A stretch of DNA of 24,464 bases from a bacterium (lineage in GTDB: Bacteria > Patescibacteriota > Patescibacteriia > Magasanikbacterales > GWA2-37-8). The notes beneath the pieces are model-generated. The model had not been told where the DNA came from, did not search any database, and saw nothing but the letters and a program-made list of their open reading frames with translations. Positions 1 to 6,237 of this stretch are shown here, piece by piece. Within the stretch, counting starts at the first letter, position 1, and every line of letters begins with the position of its first letter. Where the stretch lies: NCBI GenBank assembly GCA_021790135.1, contig JAJYIJ010000005.1, forward strand, positions 1 through 24,464. Reading direction: 5' to 3'. Both the position numbers and the translations under genes were made by a program.

Positions 1-4
1 TAGA

Positions 5-811
5 TTATTCTTCCGATGCTTGAGGAACGACTTGGCTATCATTGGTCATAACCACCGCCAGCATAAAGGCCAGGAGTGCCAAGAAAAAAATACCATTTAC
101 TCCCAAACCCAAAACGGAAAAAAGAACGGTGATAAGCGTTGGCAAGGTGACTGCGAACAAACCAACAACCAACAGTTCGCGGAAACGCCAGCCTCGCCGC
201 AAAAAGAATGACACCATCCAGCTTAAAATCCCTGCCAACACGATGGTGCTAAACATTCCAATCGCCAAAACAACATACACGACGAGGAGGAGAAGAAAAG
301 CATAGGCCACCAGCCACGGGCTTTTGAGCTGCGTTTCAAGTAAATTCTGCAAGCTGCTCCTGGTTACCGTGTAATCGGGCAAATTGCTCCACAGCTCGGA
401 TCGGCTCTGCCCGCTACCGCCATCATACACTTCCGCCTGATCACGCGTAATTAAAATGCCGCTCTGGCCGGTCGCCAAATAATCGGTTAAAACCGGCGTG
501 GTGGTGGCTGCGGTGTCGACCACGACCAACATATCTTTCGTTGCCGTTTGATAGCGATAGGGTTCTGTCAGTCCCGTCACAGTCAACGCCCCATTTTTGA
601 GTGTCGCGGTGAAATTCGGCCAACGGGTGAGAGCGTTTTTGGCGCTACTCAACGTTGAGTAGCCGACAAAAGAGAGGAAAATAGTTAAGGCCAAAGCGAG
701 CACGGCGCATAACGACAAAAAATAGACCCACGCTCCGCGTGTCTCCATTCGGTGAGCCTTCAGCCACGCCAGATCGAAGAGGCTCTTTTTGAAGGACTCA
801 ACTAAAAACAT
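5..811 (-). CDS. DUF1189 family membrane protein
   Basis: A 268-residue membrane protein. It has an N-terminal hydrophobic segment (about residues 27-52), a soluble extracytoplasmic region of roughly 110 residues, then three or four strongly hydrophobic segments (about 165-195, 215-235 and 238-256). This arrangement, with the short amphipathic start (ESFKKSLFDL), matches the DUF1189 family, whose biochemical role is unknown. The ATG at 811 is 13 bases downstream of the rpmG stop codon, so the two probably share the promoter upstream of rpmG. No catalytic motif is visible. The family call comes from recognising the pattern, not from an alignment. The stop codon lies at the window edge (5-7), so the gene is complete. 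Confidence 0.75.
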   Translation of the reverse strand: MFLVESFKKSLFDLAWLKAHRMETRGAWVYFLSLCAVLALALTIFLSFVGYSTLSSAKNALTRWPNFTATLKNGALTVTGLTEPYRYQTATKDMLVVVDTAATTTPVLTDYLATGQSGILITRDQAEVYDGGSGQSRSELWSNLPDYTVTRSSLQNLLETQLKSPWLVAYAFLLLLVVYVVLAIGMFSTIVLAGILSWMVSFFLRRGWRFRELLVVGLFAVTLPTLITVLFSVLGLGVNGIFFLALLAFMLAVVMTNDSQVVPQASEE

Positions 812-824
812 ACCACGACGTAGG

Positions 825-980
825 TTATTTCGTCTCTTTGTGTTTGGTGTGTTTGCGGCAGAACCGGCAATACTTCATGAGCTCGAGACGATTCTTAAGC
901 GTCTTTTTATTTTTACGGCTGAAGTAGGTGGTGTGTTTGCACTCCGGACACTCCATTTTGATCATGTTATCTTGAGACAT
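825..980 (-). CDS. rpmG: 50S ribosomal protein L33 (zinc-binding form)
   Basis: A 51-residue protein, read directly from the minus strand. It has the L33 pattern: an N-terminal CPEC pair, the basic centre YFSRKNKKT.KNRLELMKYC, and a second pair CRFC, with a Lys/His-rich tail. The four cysteines make it the zinc-ribbon (C+) form of this large-subunit protein. The ATG at 980 has no Shine-Dalgarno sequence in the roughly 20-base leader that follows the promoter at 1007-1035. The DUF1189 gene follows 13 bases after its stop codon. Confidence 0.93.
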   Translation of the reverse strand: MSQDNMIKMECPECKHTTYFSRKNKKTLKNRLELMKYCRFCRKHTKHKETK

Positions 981-1006
981 ATACGTTTAGTGTTAGTAGT
1001 GGGCGT

Positions 1007-1035
1007 AGTATATCAGCTTTTATTTAAAAAATCAA
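1007..1035 (-). promoter_or_regulatory. Promoter of rpmG
   Basis: Sigma-70-like promoter read on the minus strand: -35 TTGATT (1035-1030), a 17-base spacer, and -10 TATACT (1012-1007). Transcription would start near 1000, giving a leader of about 20 bases before the rpmG ATG at 980. It lies just downstream of the tRNA-Thr region, so rpmG can be expressed independently of the tRNA. Confidence 0.65.
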
Positions 1036-1063
1036 GGGTGGAGGCAGCGCAGACCACCAAATG

Positions 1064-1116
1064 AGCCGCTTCAGGGGCTTGAACCCTGGACCTACAGTTT
1101 ACAAAACTATTGCCCC
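1064..1116 (-). pseudogene. 3' half of a tRNA-Thr(UGU)-like sequence
   Basis: On the minus strand this reads as the 3' part of a tRNA: a GGGC D-stem strand, an anticodon arm with the same UGU loop as the intact neighbour (one G-U pair in the stem), a perfect 5-bp T arm (CAGGG/CCCTG) and a 3' acceptor strand AAGCGGC. No matching 5' acceptor strand is adjacent. The only candidate 5' half (1225-1248, GCCAAAA) can form just three acceptor pairs with it. It is probably a remnant of a duplicated tRNA-Thr gene. A split or processed tRNA is the less likely alternative. Confidence 0.6.
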
Positions 1117-1224
1117 GCCTGCCAATCGCCTAGAGCCGAAAGTGGGATTTGAACCCACGACCTACAGTTTACAAAACTGTTGCTCTACCACTGAGCTATT
1201 TCGGCACTCGGCGACTGGCGGGCA
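1116..1224. repeat. GC-rich inverted repeat enclosing tRNA-Thr
   Basis: The arms are 1116-1130 and 1210-1224 (15 bases each). In minus-strand RNA they pair over 15 positions with one C-A mismatch and two G-U pairs. The enclosed tRNA-Thr has only 3-4 bases on each side between its acceptor stem and the repeat, so the transcript could fold as a tRNA whose acceptor stem is extended, across a small internal loop, by a long GC-rich helix. Confidence 0.8.
1134..1205 (-). tRNA. trnT(UGU): tRNA-Thr (anticodon UGU)
   Basis: A complete 72-base cloverleaf on the minus strand: acceptor GCCGAAA/TTTCGGC, D arm GCTC/GAGC, anticodon stem ACAGT/ACTGT with loop TTTGTAA (anticodon UGU), T arm GTGGG/CCCAC with TTCAAAT, and discriminator U. 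No CCA is encoded (CTA follows). It is flanked by 15-base GC-rich imperfect inverted repeats (1116-1130 and 1210-1224) and by halves of a second tRNA-Thr-like sequence. A promoter lies upstream at 1271-1299. Confidence 0.95.
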
Positions 1225-1248
1225 GGTCTACCACTGGGTTATTTTGGC
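1225..1248 (-). pseudogene. 5' half of a tRNA-Thr-like sequence
   Basis: On the minus strand this 24-base stretch resembles the first third of the intact tRNA-Thr: acceptor-like GCCAAAA, TA linker, ACCC in place of GCTC, and the same D-loop AGTGGTA. It then runs into the GC-rich repeat arm instead of continuing. It starts about 16 bases downstream of the predicted transcription start, where a tRNA gene would be expected. Confidence 0.55.
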
Positions 1249-1270
1249 AAAAGAAATTTTAGCTCTGCCT

Positions 1271-1299
1271 AGAATATCAAAAAAAAATGCCCCCGTCAA
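1271..1299 (-). promoter_or_regulatory. Promoter of the tRNA-Thr locus
   Basis: Minus-strand -35 TTGACG (1299-1294), a 17-base spacer containing a T-run, and -10 TATTCT (1276-1271). The predicted start near 1264 lies just before the tRNA-like 5' half, so the whole nested tRNA region would be on one transcript. Confidence 0.6.
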
Positions 1300-1346
1300 C
1301 CGCGTACACCTGCGTCGCGCCTTCGCTTCCGATAGACAAAATTTTT

Positions 1347-1375
1347 TTGCAGCGGACAAAATTCCGTGCTAAAAT
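1347..1375 (+). promoter_or_regulatory. Extended -10 promoter of the VKOR gene
   Basis: Plus strand: TGC followed by TAAAAT (-10 at 1370-1375), with a weak -35 TTGCAG (1347-1352) 17 bases upstream. A start 7-8 bases after the -10 would fall at 1382-1383, exactly on the VKOR ATG, which predicts a leaderless message. No Shine-Dalgarno is present, in agreement. Confidence 0.45.
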
Positions 1376-1382
1376 AATTCAT

Positions 1383-1796
1383 ATGACTTATTTTGCCTTA
1401 CTTTTTACTCTCTCGGCCATTGGCATCAGCGAAACGGTTTATCTCATCCATAAGAGAGTTGCCTCTGAAAAACCGCTTTGCCCAATTGGCGGCGGCTGCA
1501 CGACGGTCTTAACCAGCAAATACAGTAAAATGTTTTTTATTCCCAATGATGTGCTGGGCCTATTGGCTTATATTGTTATTTCTTTTATGACTGCTTTTTT
1601 AGTAATTGGTGCTGAACCGATATTTCTGTGGAATGCTGTTCTAAAAATTTTAGTCACCCTTGCTTCACTTATGTCCGTTTTATTCACCTATCTCCAATGG
1701 CGCGTCATTCGCGCTTGGTGTTTTTGGTGTTTGATGTCGGCGTTTACAATTTGGCTCATGGAAATTATAATCTTAGTTAGTACAACTATTATTTAA
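1383..1796 (+). CDS. Vitamin K epoxide reductase (VKOR) family protein
   Basis: A 137-residue, four-helix membrane protein. It carries the two cysteine features of bacterial VKOR: a periplasmic pair C-P-I-G-G-G-C (about residues 33-39) and the redox CXXC motif CFWC near residue 117, next to a membrane helix. The family reoxidises DsbA/thioredoxin-like partners using quinones, supporting disulfide formation in exported proteins. There is no fused thioredoxin domain, but a broken thioredoxin-like gene lies at 2783-3029 in the same cluster. I chose the ATG at 1383 because it precedes the first membrane helix and fits the promoter. An upstream in-frame start at 1287 would add low-complexity residues that cross the promoter. 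Confidence 0.88.
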   Translation: MTYFALLFTLSAIGISETVYLIHKRVASEKPLCPIGGGCTTVLTSKYSKMFFIPNDVLGLLAYIVISFMTAFLVIGAEPIFLWNAVLKILVTLASLMSVLFTYLQWRVIRAWCFWCLMSAFTIWLMEIIILVSTTII

Positions 1797-1797
1797 T

Positions 1798-2226
1798 ATG
1801 CGAAAAACTTCATTCCATATTTTAAGAGTCGGTCTTGCCATAACTTTTCTTTGGATCGGCATATTAATTTTTAAACAACCTGAGGCCTGGGGAGGGTACC
1901 TCCAACCGTGGGCCGCTGGTTTATTACCCATACCCATTGCCCAGGCAATGATTGGAACCGCATTTTTAGATATCGCGATTGGATTTTTACTTTTGATTGA
2001 TACATTTGTTTGGCTGGCGGCTTTAGTTGGCGCCATCCATTTAGTCATCGTCCTCACAGTCAGCGGCATTAATGATATAACCGCAAGAGACATCGCTATT
2101 TTAGCAGCCGCGATAGCAATCATGGCCGACTCTTTGCCCAAAACTTTGACTGATAACATCATGTCCTGGCGAAATCGACGAAGTCAAAATAATTATAGTC
2201 AAAATCGGCCATCGGAAGGGCATTAA
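1798..2226 (+). CDS. DoxX-like integral membrane protein
   Basis: A 142-residue protein with four predicted membrane helices (about residues 8-25, 45-68, 72-92 and 96-112) and a hydrophilic Arg/Asn-rich tail. The opening (LRVGLAITFLWIG) and the spacing of the helices resemble DoxX/DoxD-like proteins, a poorly characterised family often linked to thiol/redox stress at the membrane. Its ATG follows the VKOR stop with one base between, so the two are almost certainly co-transcribed and possibly translationally coupled. The DoxX assignment rests on topology and the N-terminal pattern. The function is not established. Confidence 0.6.
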   Translation: MRKTSFHILRVGLAITFLWIGILIFKQPEAWGGYLQPWAAGLLPIPIAQAMIGTAFLDIAIGFLLLIDTFVWLAALVGAIHLVIVLTVSGINDITARDIAILAAAIAIMADSLPKTLTDNIMSWRNRRSQNNYSQNRPSEGH

Positions 2227-2243
2227 ATATAATAATTAAAATT

Positions 2244-2771
2244 ATGAATAAAATTATTATCGCCGTCATTCTGGCAGCGGTTATTGGCATAGGTGGATAT
2301 TTCTTATTGAGAGGTCCGCAAATGCCTACTCCTAACTCAAACCTTACGGCATCAATGCCGTCGTTAGAAACACCACAAATAACATCCACTAATACTCTTC
2401 CAGCGCCAATACCGTCACTGACAACGCCACAAACTTCATCAACTTCAATAATACAAAATCCTCCATCGCCGGCCTCACCGCCAGTTGTCAGGGAACAAAG
2501 CTTTACGGTGCATGCTAATGACTCAAGTGCCGACCTTACTAAAATTATGGTAAACAAAGGAGCCACGGTTACTATCACTTTCAGCGTAGATGCGAACGAC
2601 ACTTATCATGGGGGGCTTGATTTCCGAAGCCCTGTGGTAAATACCGGTCCAATTGCTCCAGGAAGTTCTAAGACTATAAATTTTACGGCGATTAATTCAT
2701 TCAACATAACTCCGTACTGGCCGACAACCAACATACAGAAACCATACACCATTAGTGTAACCGTAGAGTAA
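2244..2771 (+). CDS. Secreted, membrane-anchored cupredoxin-like protein
   Basis: 175 residues: an N-terminal hydrophobic anchor or signal (about 3-22), a Pro/Ser/Thr-rich low-complexity linker (about 27-82), and a C-terminal domain of about 90 residues with a cupredoxin-like beta pattern (a fold used by blue copper proteins). Typical elements are FTVHANDSS, VNKGATVTITF, a single His in the YHGG segment, and a PGSSKTINF strand. The usual Cys-His-Met copper cluster near the C terminus is not visible, because the region has no Cys or Met. Copper binding is therefore doubtful, and the domain may be structural. It is the third gene of the VKOR/DoxX cluster, 17 bases after the previous stop, with an A/T-rich start region and no clear Shine-Dalgarno. 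Confidence 0.6.
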   Translation: MNKIIIAVILAAVIGIGGYFLLRGPQMPTPNSNLTASMPSLETPQITSTNTLPAPIPSLTTPQTSSTSIIQNPPSPASPPVVREQSFTVHANDSSADLTKIMVNKGATVTITFSVDANDTYHGGLDFRSPVVNTGPIAPGSSKTINFTAINSFNITPYWPTTNIQKPYTISVTVE

Positions 2772-2782
2772 ATTTATTTTTT

Positions 2783-3029
2783 ATGCTTTTGGAATTTTAC
2801 GGGCAAGAATGTCCTCATTGTTTAAAAATGGAGGATTTAGTTTTGCGCCTCAAAAAAGAAATGTTGAACAATTTGAAGTTTGGCACAATAAAAAAATCTG
2901 ACAAAAATGCAGGAATATGATAAGGGACTTTGCGGTGGCGTGCCTTTTTTCATTAACACCGAGAGTAAAAAATTCCTCTGCGGGGAAACCTCTTACGAAG
3001 AACTAAAAAAATGGGCTGTGAGGGATTAG
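2783..3029 (+). pseudogene. Frame-disrupted thioredoxin-like protein
   Basis: Reading across frames restores a small thioredoxin-fold protein. Frame A gives MLLEFYGQECPHC.KMEDL with an intact CPHC redox motif. Around 2863-2890 the homologous-looking residues VEQFEVWHN are in a second frame. From 2907 a third frame gives MQEYDKGLCGGVPFF (the cis-Pro region), ending at 3027-3029. The total span (247 bases) is not a multiple of three, and frame A stops at 2918. At least two lesions are needed, which argues for a real pseudogene over one sequencing error. Read variation cannot be excluded. It follows the cupredoxin gene by 11 bases and was probably the thiol partner of the VKOR protein. Confidence 0.75.
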
Positions 3030-3054
3030 CCGATGACGATTAGCTGTTACCTTA

Positions 3055-3130
3055 TGGAGCCGTTGACCGGGATTGAACCGGTGACCTTATCCTTACCATG
3101 GATACGCTCTACCAACTGAGCTACAACGGC
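3055..3130 (-). tRNA. trnT(GGU): tRNA-Thr (anticodon GGU)
   Basis: Minus-strand cloverleaf: acceptor GCCGTTG/CAACGGC, D arm GCTC/GAGC, anticodon stem TATCC/GGATA with loop ATGGTAA (anticodon GGU), T arm CCGGT/ACCGG-type pairing around TTCAATC, and discriminator U. Unlike the other two tRNAs in the window, the terminal CCA is encoded (3057-3055). It lies 4 bases after tRNA-Tyr on the same strand. Confidence 0.94.
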
Positions 3131-3134
3131 AAAG

Positions 3135-3216
3135 TGGGCAGACTAGGATTCGAACCTAGGAAGGCGTAGCCAGCTGATTTACAGTCAGCCCCGTTTGACC
3201 GCTTCGGTATCTGCCC
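3135..3216 (-). tRNA. trnY(GUA): tRNA-Tyr (anticodon GUA)
   Basis: An 82-base class II tRNA on the minus strand, with acceptor GGGCAGA/TCTGCCC, anticodon stem GCTGA/TCAGC with loop CTGTAAA (GUA), the long variable arm typical of bacterial tRNA-Tyr, T arm CTAGG/CCTAG with TTCGAAT, and discriminator A. No CCA is encoded. It begins 11 bases after the TPR gene stop, so it is probably part of that transcript. Confidence 0.95.
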
Positions 3217-3227
3217 TGATAGTTTGA

Positions 3228-4136
3228 TTATTGAATTTTTTTCATCTGTTCGAGTAGTTCCGACAGCTTCGGATCATCCGGATGTGCTGCCCGAATTGTG
3301 GTGTAGGCCTGCTCGATCAGATCCTTGTCGCCACATAATACACCAATTTCCGCGAGCAAGTCAAGGTACGTTCGATTAGCCGGTTCAAGCTCCACGGCTT
3401 GGACAATTGCCTCTTTGGCCGTCGTTGCCTGGCCTGCTTGCACCAAGAGTTCAGCCAAGTGAAAAAACCGCGGCGACAGCGAATCATTGAGCACGACTGC
3501 CTGCTGATAGTACTCAATTGCCTTTTCCTTGTTGCCCCGTCGTTCTTCCACTTCGCCAAGTTTGGCAAAAACCATATCGTCATTTGGCGTCAGGTGGCGC
3601 AGAAATTGATAGGTCTCCTCTGCCTCAGCCAAAGAACCCTGGGCCAAATACGTATCCGCCAAACCGCGATACGCCAAGGCCGAATGCGGTTCTAATTTGA
3701 TAATTGCGATAAAAGCGGCCTCAGCTTTTTCAAAATCGCCTTGCTCCAACTGCTGTCGGCCGTCGCGAAGGAGCATAGTTGTCTTATCCTCCGCTGGCTC
3801 AACCGGAACTTTTTTCTCCGGAGGAGGTACTGCCGCTGTCTTTTTTTGTTCCTCATGATGCCACAAACGCTCGACCCGACCAACGTAACGACGAAAAGCT
3901 GATTGTGTCCGGCTCCACCATTCACGCACCGGCGCCAAACGCAAAAACAATCGGTGCATGAACTCGCCGCGCTCCGCGACGATACGGCGGGATAAAATTT
4001 CTTTTTTCTTGCGTGCCTCTTTCTCCTGTGGCAGGCTCTCAACATCAATATTTGCTACCTGAGGAAATTTTTTTACCACGATATAGACGAAAAAAGCCAA
4101 GCCGACGAGAATAAGAATCCAAGCAAGTAGTAACAT
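3228..4136 (-). CDS. Membrane-anchored tetratricopeptide repeat protein
   Basis: 302 residues with one N-terminal membrane helix (about 2-22), a charged, probably coiled region to about residue 115, and then at least four TPR-type units from about 121 to 295. Examples are the GDFEKAEAAFIAIIKLEP, GSLAEAEETYQF and GNKEKAIEYYQQAVVL segments. TPR arrays are protein-protein scaffolds, and the partner cannot be read from the sequence. The ATG at 4136 lies 5 bases after the tpiA stop, and tRNA-Tyr follows 11 bases after its own stop, so it sits at the end of the glyQS-M16-tpiA run. No enzymatic motif is visible. Confidence 0.8.
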   Translation of the reverse strand: MLLLAWILILVGLAFFVYIVVKKFPQVANIDVESLPQEKEARKKKEILSRRIVAERGEFMHRLFLRLAPVREWWSRTQSAFRRYVGRVERLWHHEEQKKTAAVPPPEKKVPVEPAEDKTTMLLRDGRQQLEQGDFEKAEAAFIAIIKLEPHSALAYRGLADTYLAQGSLAEAEETYQFLRHLTPNDDMVFAKLGEVEERRGNKEKAIEYYQQAVVLNDSLSPRFFHLAELLVQAGQATTAKEAIVQAVELEPANRTYLDLLAEIGVLCGDKDLIEQAYTTIRAAHPDDPKLSELLEQMKKIQ

Positions 4137-4141
4137 AAAAA

Positions 4142-4924
4142 TTATTTAAGAGCGTCGGCAATAATGGTCTTCCAACTTGAGAGGACCGTCGACGCTGCTC
4201 CGACCAAGACTCCGCCAACATTGGGTTCGCTCAAATAATCAGTCACTGTATCAGGCCGCACACTGCCCCCATAAAGAACAACAGGCTCGGGAGCGGCTGG
4301 CAACAAATCATGCACTATCTTGATAATAAAATGATGCATTTTTTCCGCTTCAGCCGGTTCACAATATTTCCCCGCCTGATCTTTGCCCGTACCATGGCTG
4401 ATCGCCCAGACCGGTTCGTAAGCGATGATAGGATTTTTTTTGAGGGGCCAAACAACCGTGCTGTAGGCGGCACGAAGTTGCGCTTCCACCACTTCCTCCG
4501 TTTGCCCGGCTGCCCGTTCGCTTGCCGTCTCGCCGACGCAAACAACCGGTAACATCCCCGCCTCTACCACTGCCTCCACTTTTTGAGCCGTTTCATGATT
4601 CGACTCGTGAAACAAATGACGCCGTTCAGAGTGGCCAACCAGGGCGTAACGAGCGCCAGCGCGTTTGTACATCGCAGCCGATATTTCACCAGTGTAACCG
4701 CCTTTTTCAACCCAATACACATTTTGTGCCCCCACACCGAGTCGGCTTCCTTTGGCTGCTTTGGCGACACCCTGAAAAGCCAGGCTGCTTGGAAAAATAA
4801 CGGTCTCAACCGCTGTGGGCAACCGCTTTGAATAAGCTGCCAGTTGCTTGGCCATTCGTTCGCTTTCGGTCGCGTCCAGATACATTTTCCAATTGGCAAA
4901 TAAATATATCTTGGCGGTGGACAT
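4142..4924 (-). CDS. tpiA: Triosephosphate isomerase
   Basis: 260 residues of a TIM-barrel enzyme that interconverts dihydroxyacetone phosphate and glyceraldehyde 3-phosphate in glycolysis. All catalytic landmarks are present: Lys in the N-terminal NWKM, His in GHSERR, Glu in AYEPVWAI, the phosphate-loop region after GTGK, and the C-terminal YGGSV and GVLVGAAS segments. The length is normal (about 250). I chose the ATG at 4924 because it starts immediately before the conserved strand and is 8 bases after the M16 stop. The longer frame, opening at 4999, overlaps that gene and adds unrelated residues. Confidence 0.97.
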   Translation of the reverse strand: MSTAKIYLFANWKMYLDATESERMAKQLAAYSKRLPTAVETVIFPSSLAFQGVAKAAKGSRLGVGAQNVYWVEKGGYTGEISAAMYKRAGARYALVGHSERRHLFHESNHETAQKVEAVVEAGMLPVVCVGETASERAAGQTEEVVEAQLRAAYSTVVWPLKKNPIIAYEPVWAISHGTGKDQAGKYCEPAEAEKMHHFIIKIVHDLLPAAPEPVVLYGGSVRPDTVTDYLSEPNVGGVLVGAASTVLSSWKTIIADALK

Positions 4925-4932
4925 ATACCAAT

Positions 4933-6237
4933 TTAAACTAATGGTAAAATATCTTTTTTCATTAACGGACCAATCACTGCCAAACGTAGTTGATTCCACT
5001 TGAAAAGCTGACGCGCCAAACGCTCGACATCATGAATCGTCACTTTCTTCAAACGCCTGACAACCTCTTCCGGCGTCAATGTTTCTTTGGCGAACAAAAA
5101 CTGCTTGGCGTACCACTCGGCCTGCGTACTGCTGTCTTCCATTGACAGCGCCAGCTGACCGGCCACGTTATTTTGGGCGTCGACGAGTTCACGTTTCGTT
5201 ATCGGTTCCTTCGTCATTTTTTCCAATTCTCCCCTGATGACGGTAAGGGCCTCCTTGAGTCGTTTGGGGTCAAGACCGGCCTGAATATGCCAGGAACCGA
5301 CATCGCGGAACGAACCGCTGCCGGCTCGAATCATGTAGGCCAACCCGCGTTTTTCTCGGACTTCCACAAACAGACGTGAGCTCATGCCACTGCCTAAAAT
5401 GGTAAGCAGGATAGTTAAGGCAAAACGATCCGGGTGATTATTGGGCAAAGCTGGAAAATTCAGAATCACCTGGGTCTGATCAACTTTTCGCGTCTCCACT
5501 GCCACCCGCTCTTCCAAGCTTACGTGGCGTTCCGGCCATTTGAAATGATCAAATTTCTTGGCATAAAAATTGAGGGGCAAAGCGCCTTTTGGTGCTGCCT
5601 GCGCGGAAAAATCTTCCGTTAATTTTTTAATTTTTGCCGATGAAACATTGCCCGCCACCACCAGCACCATATTGCGCGGACTATAATGCTTTTGATAATA
5701 CTCCCAAAGCATCTCTCGCGTGATCGCTCGAACCGAATCGGCCGTGCCGCCGATATCCCACCCCAACTGATTATCGCCAAAGGTAATCCGATCCGAAAGT
5801 AAATCCACTGCCATCGTGGGATTATCTATGTACATGCGGAGCTCCTCGACAATCGCCCCCTTTTCCTTTTCCACCTCGGCCGGCTCGATAACTGAATTGT
5901 AAATCATATCCGAAAGAAGGTCGAAAGCAATTGCCTGTTTTTGAGCGTCGATTTTGACGTAGTAGCCGGTGTAATCTTTATTCGTAAAGGCATTATATTC
6001 CGCACCCACTGCTTCTAAGGTACGAGAAATATCCACCGCTTCCGGTCGTCGTTTCGTACCTTTAAAAAGCATATGTTCCACAAAATGCGAGGCGCCGGAA
6101 AGCGCTTTATTTTCATAGCGCGAACCAACTGGAAACATCGCCAGAATAGTCGTCGCCATTGTTCCTTTCACCGGCACGGTAATAAGCGTAATGCCATTTT
6201 TAAGTTTTGATTTGTGGTACATAAGGGGTTCACTCAT
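4933..6237 (-). CDS. M16 family zinc metallopeptidase
   Basis: 434 residues with the inverted zinc motif HxxEH (HFVEH, residues 51-55) and a downstream Glu pair near 131-132 (AIVEELRMYID), as expected for the third ligand. The C-terminal half has the RGLAYMI...SG pattern of the inactive repeat of the fold. Length and layout match the short processing-peptidase-like M16B proteins, which cleave peptides as homodimers. There is no signal peptide, so it is presumably cytoplasmic. The ATG at 6237 directly abuts the glyQS stop at 6238, and tpiA follows after 8 bases, giving a tight operon. Substrates are unknown. Confidence 0.9.
   Translation of the reverse strand: MSEPLMYHKSKLKNGITLITVPVKGTMATTILAMFPVGSRYENKALSGASHFVEHMLFKGTKRRPEAVDISRTLEAVGAEYNAFTNKDYTGYYVKIDAQKQAIAFDLLSDMIYNSVIEPAEVEKEKGAIVEELRMYIDNPTMAVDLLSDRITFGDNQLGWDIGGTADSVRAITREMLWEYYQKHYSPRNMVLVVAGNVSSAKIKKLTEDFSAQAAPKGALPLNFYAKKFDHFKWPERHVSLEERVAVETRKVDQTQVILNFPALPNNHPDRFALTILLTILGSGMSSRLFVEVREKRGLAYMIRAGSGSFRDVGSWHIQAGLDPKRLKEALTVIRGELEKMTKEPITKRELVDAQNNVAGQLALSMEDSSTQAEWYAKQFLFAKETLTPEEVVRRLKKVTIHDVERLARQLFKWNQLRLAVIGPLMKKDILPLV

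Noticed and set aside
1061..1372. A plus-strand 103-codon open frame over the tRNA region
   Set aside because: It is the antisense reading of tRNA-Thr and its fragments (the familiar GFEPTTYSLQ-type spurious peptide), with no independent support.
2783..3029. Programmed frameshifting in the thioredoxin-like gene
   Set aside because: There is no slippery heptamer with a downstream structure at the break points, and more than one shift is needed. Decay or sequence error is simpler.
4925..4999. 25-codon N-terminal extension of tpiA
   Set aside because: It overlaps the end of the M16 gene and adds residues not found in TIM. The ATG at 4924 sits correctly before NWKM.
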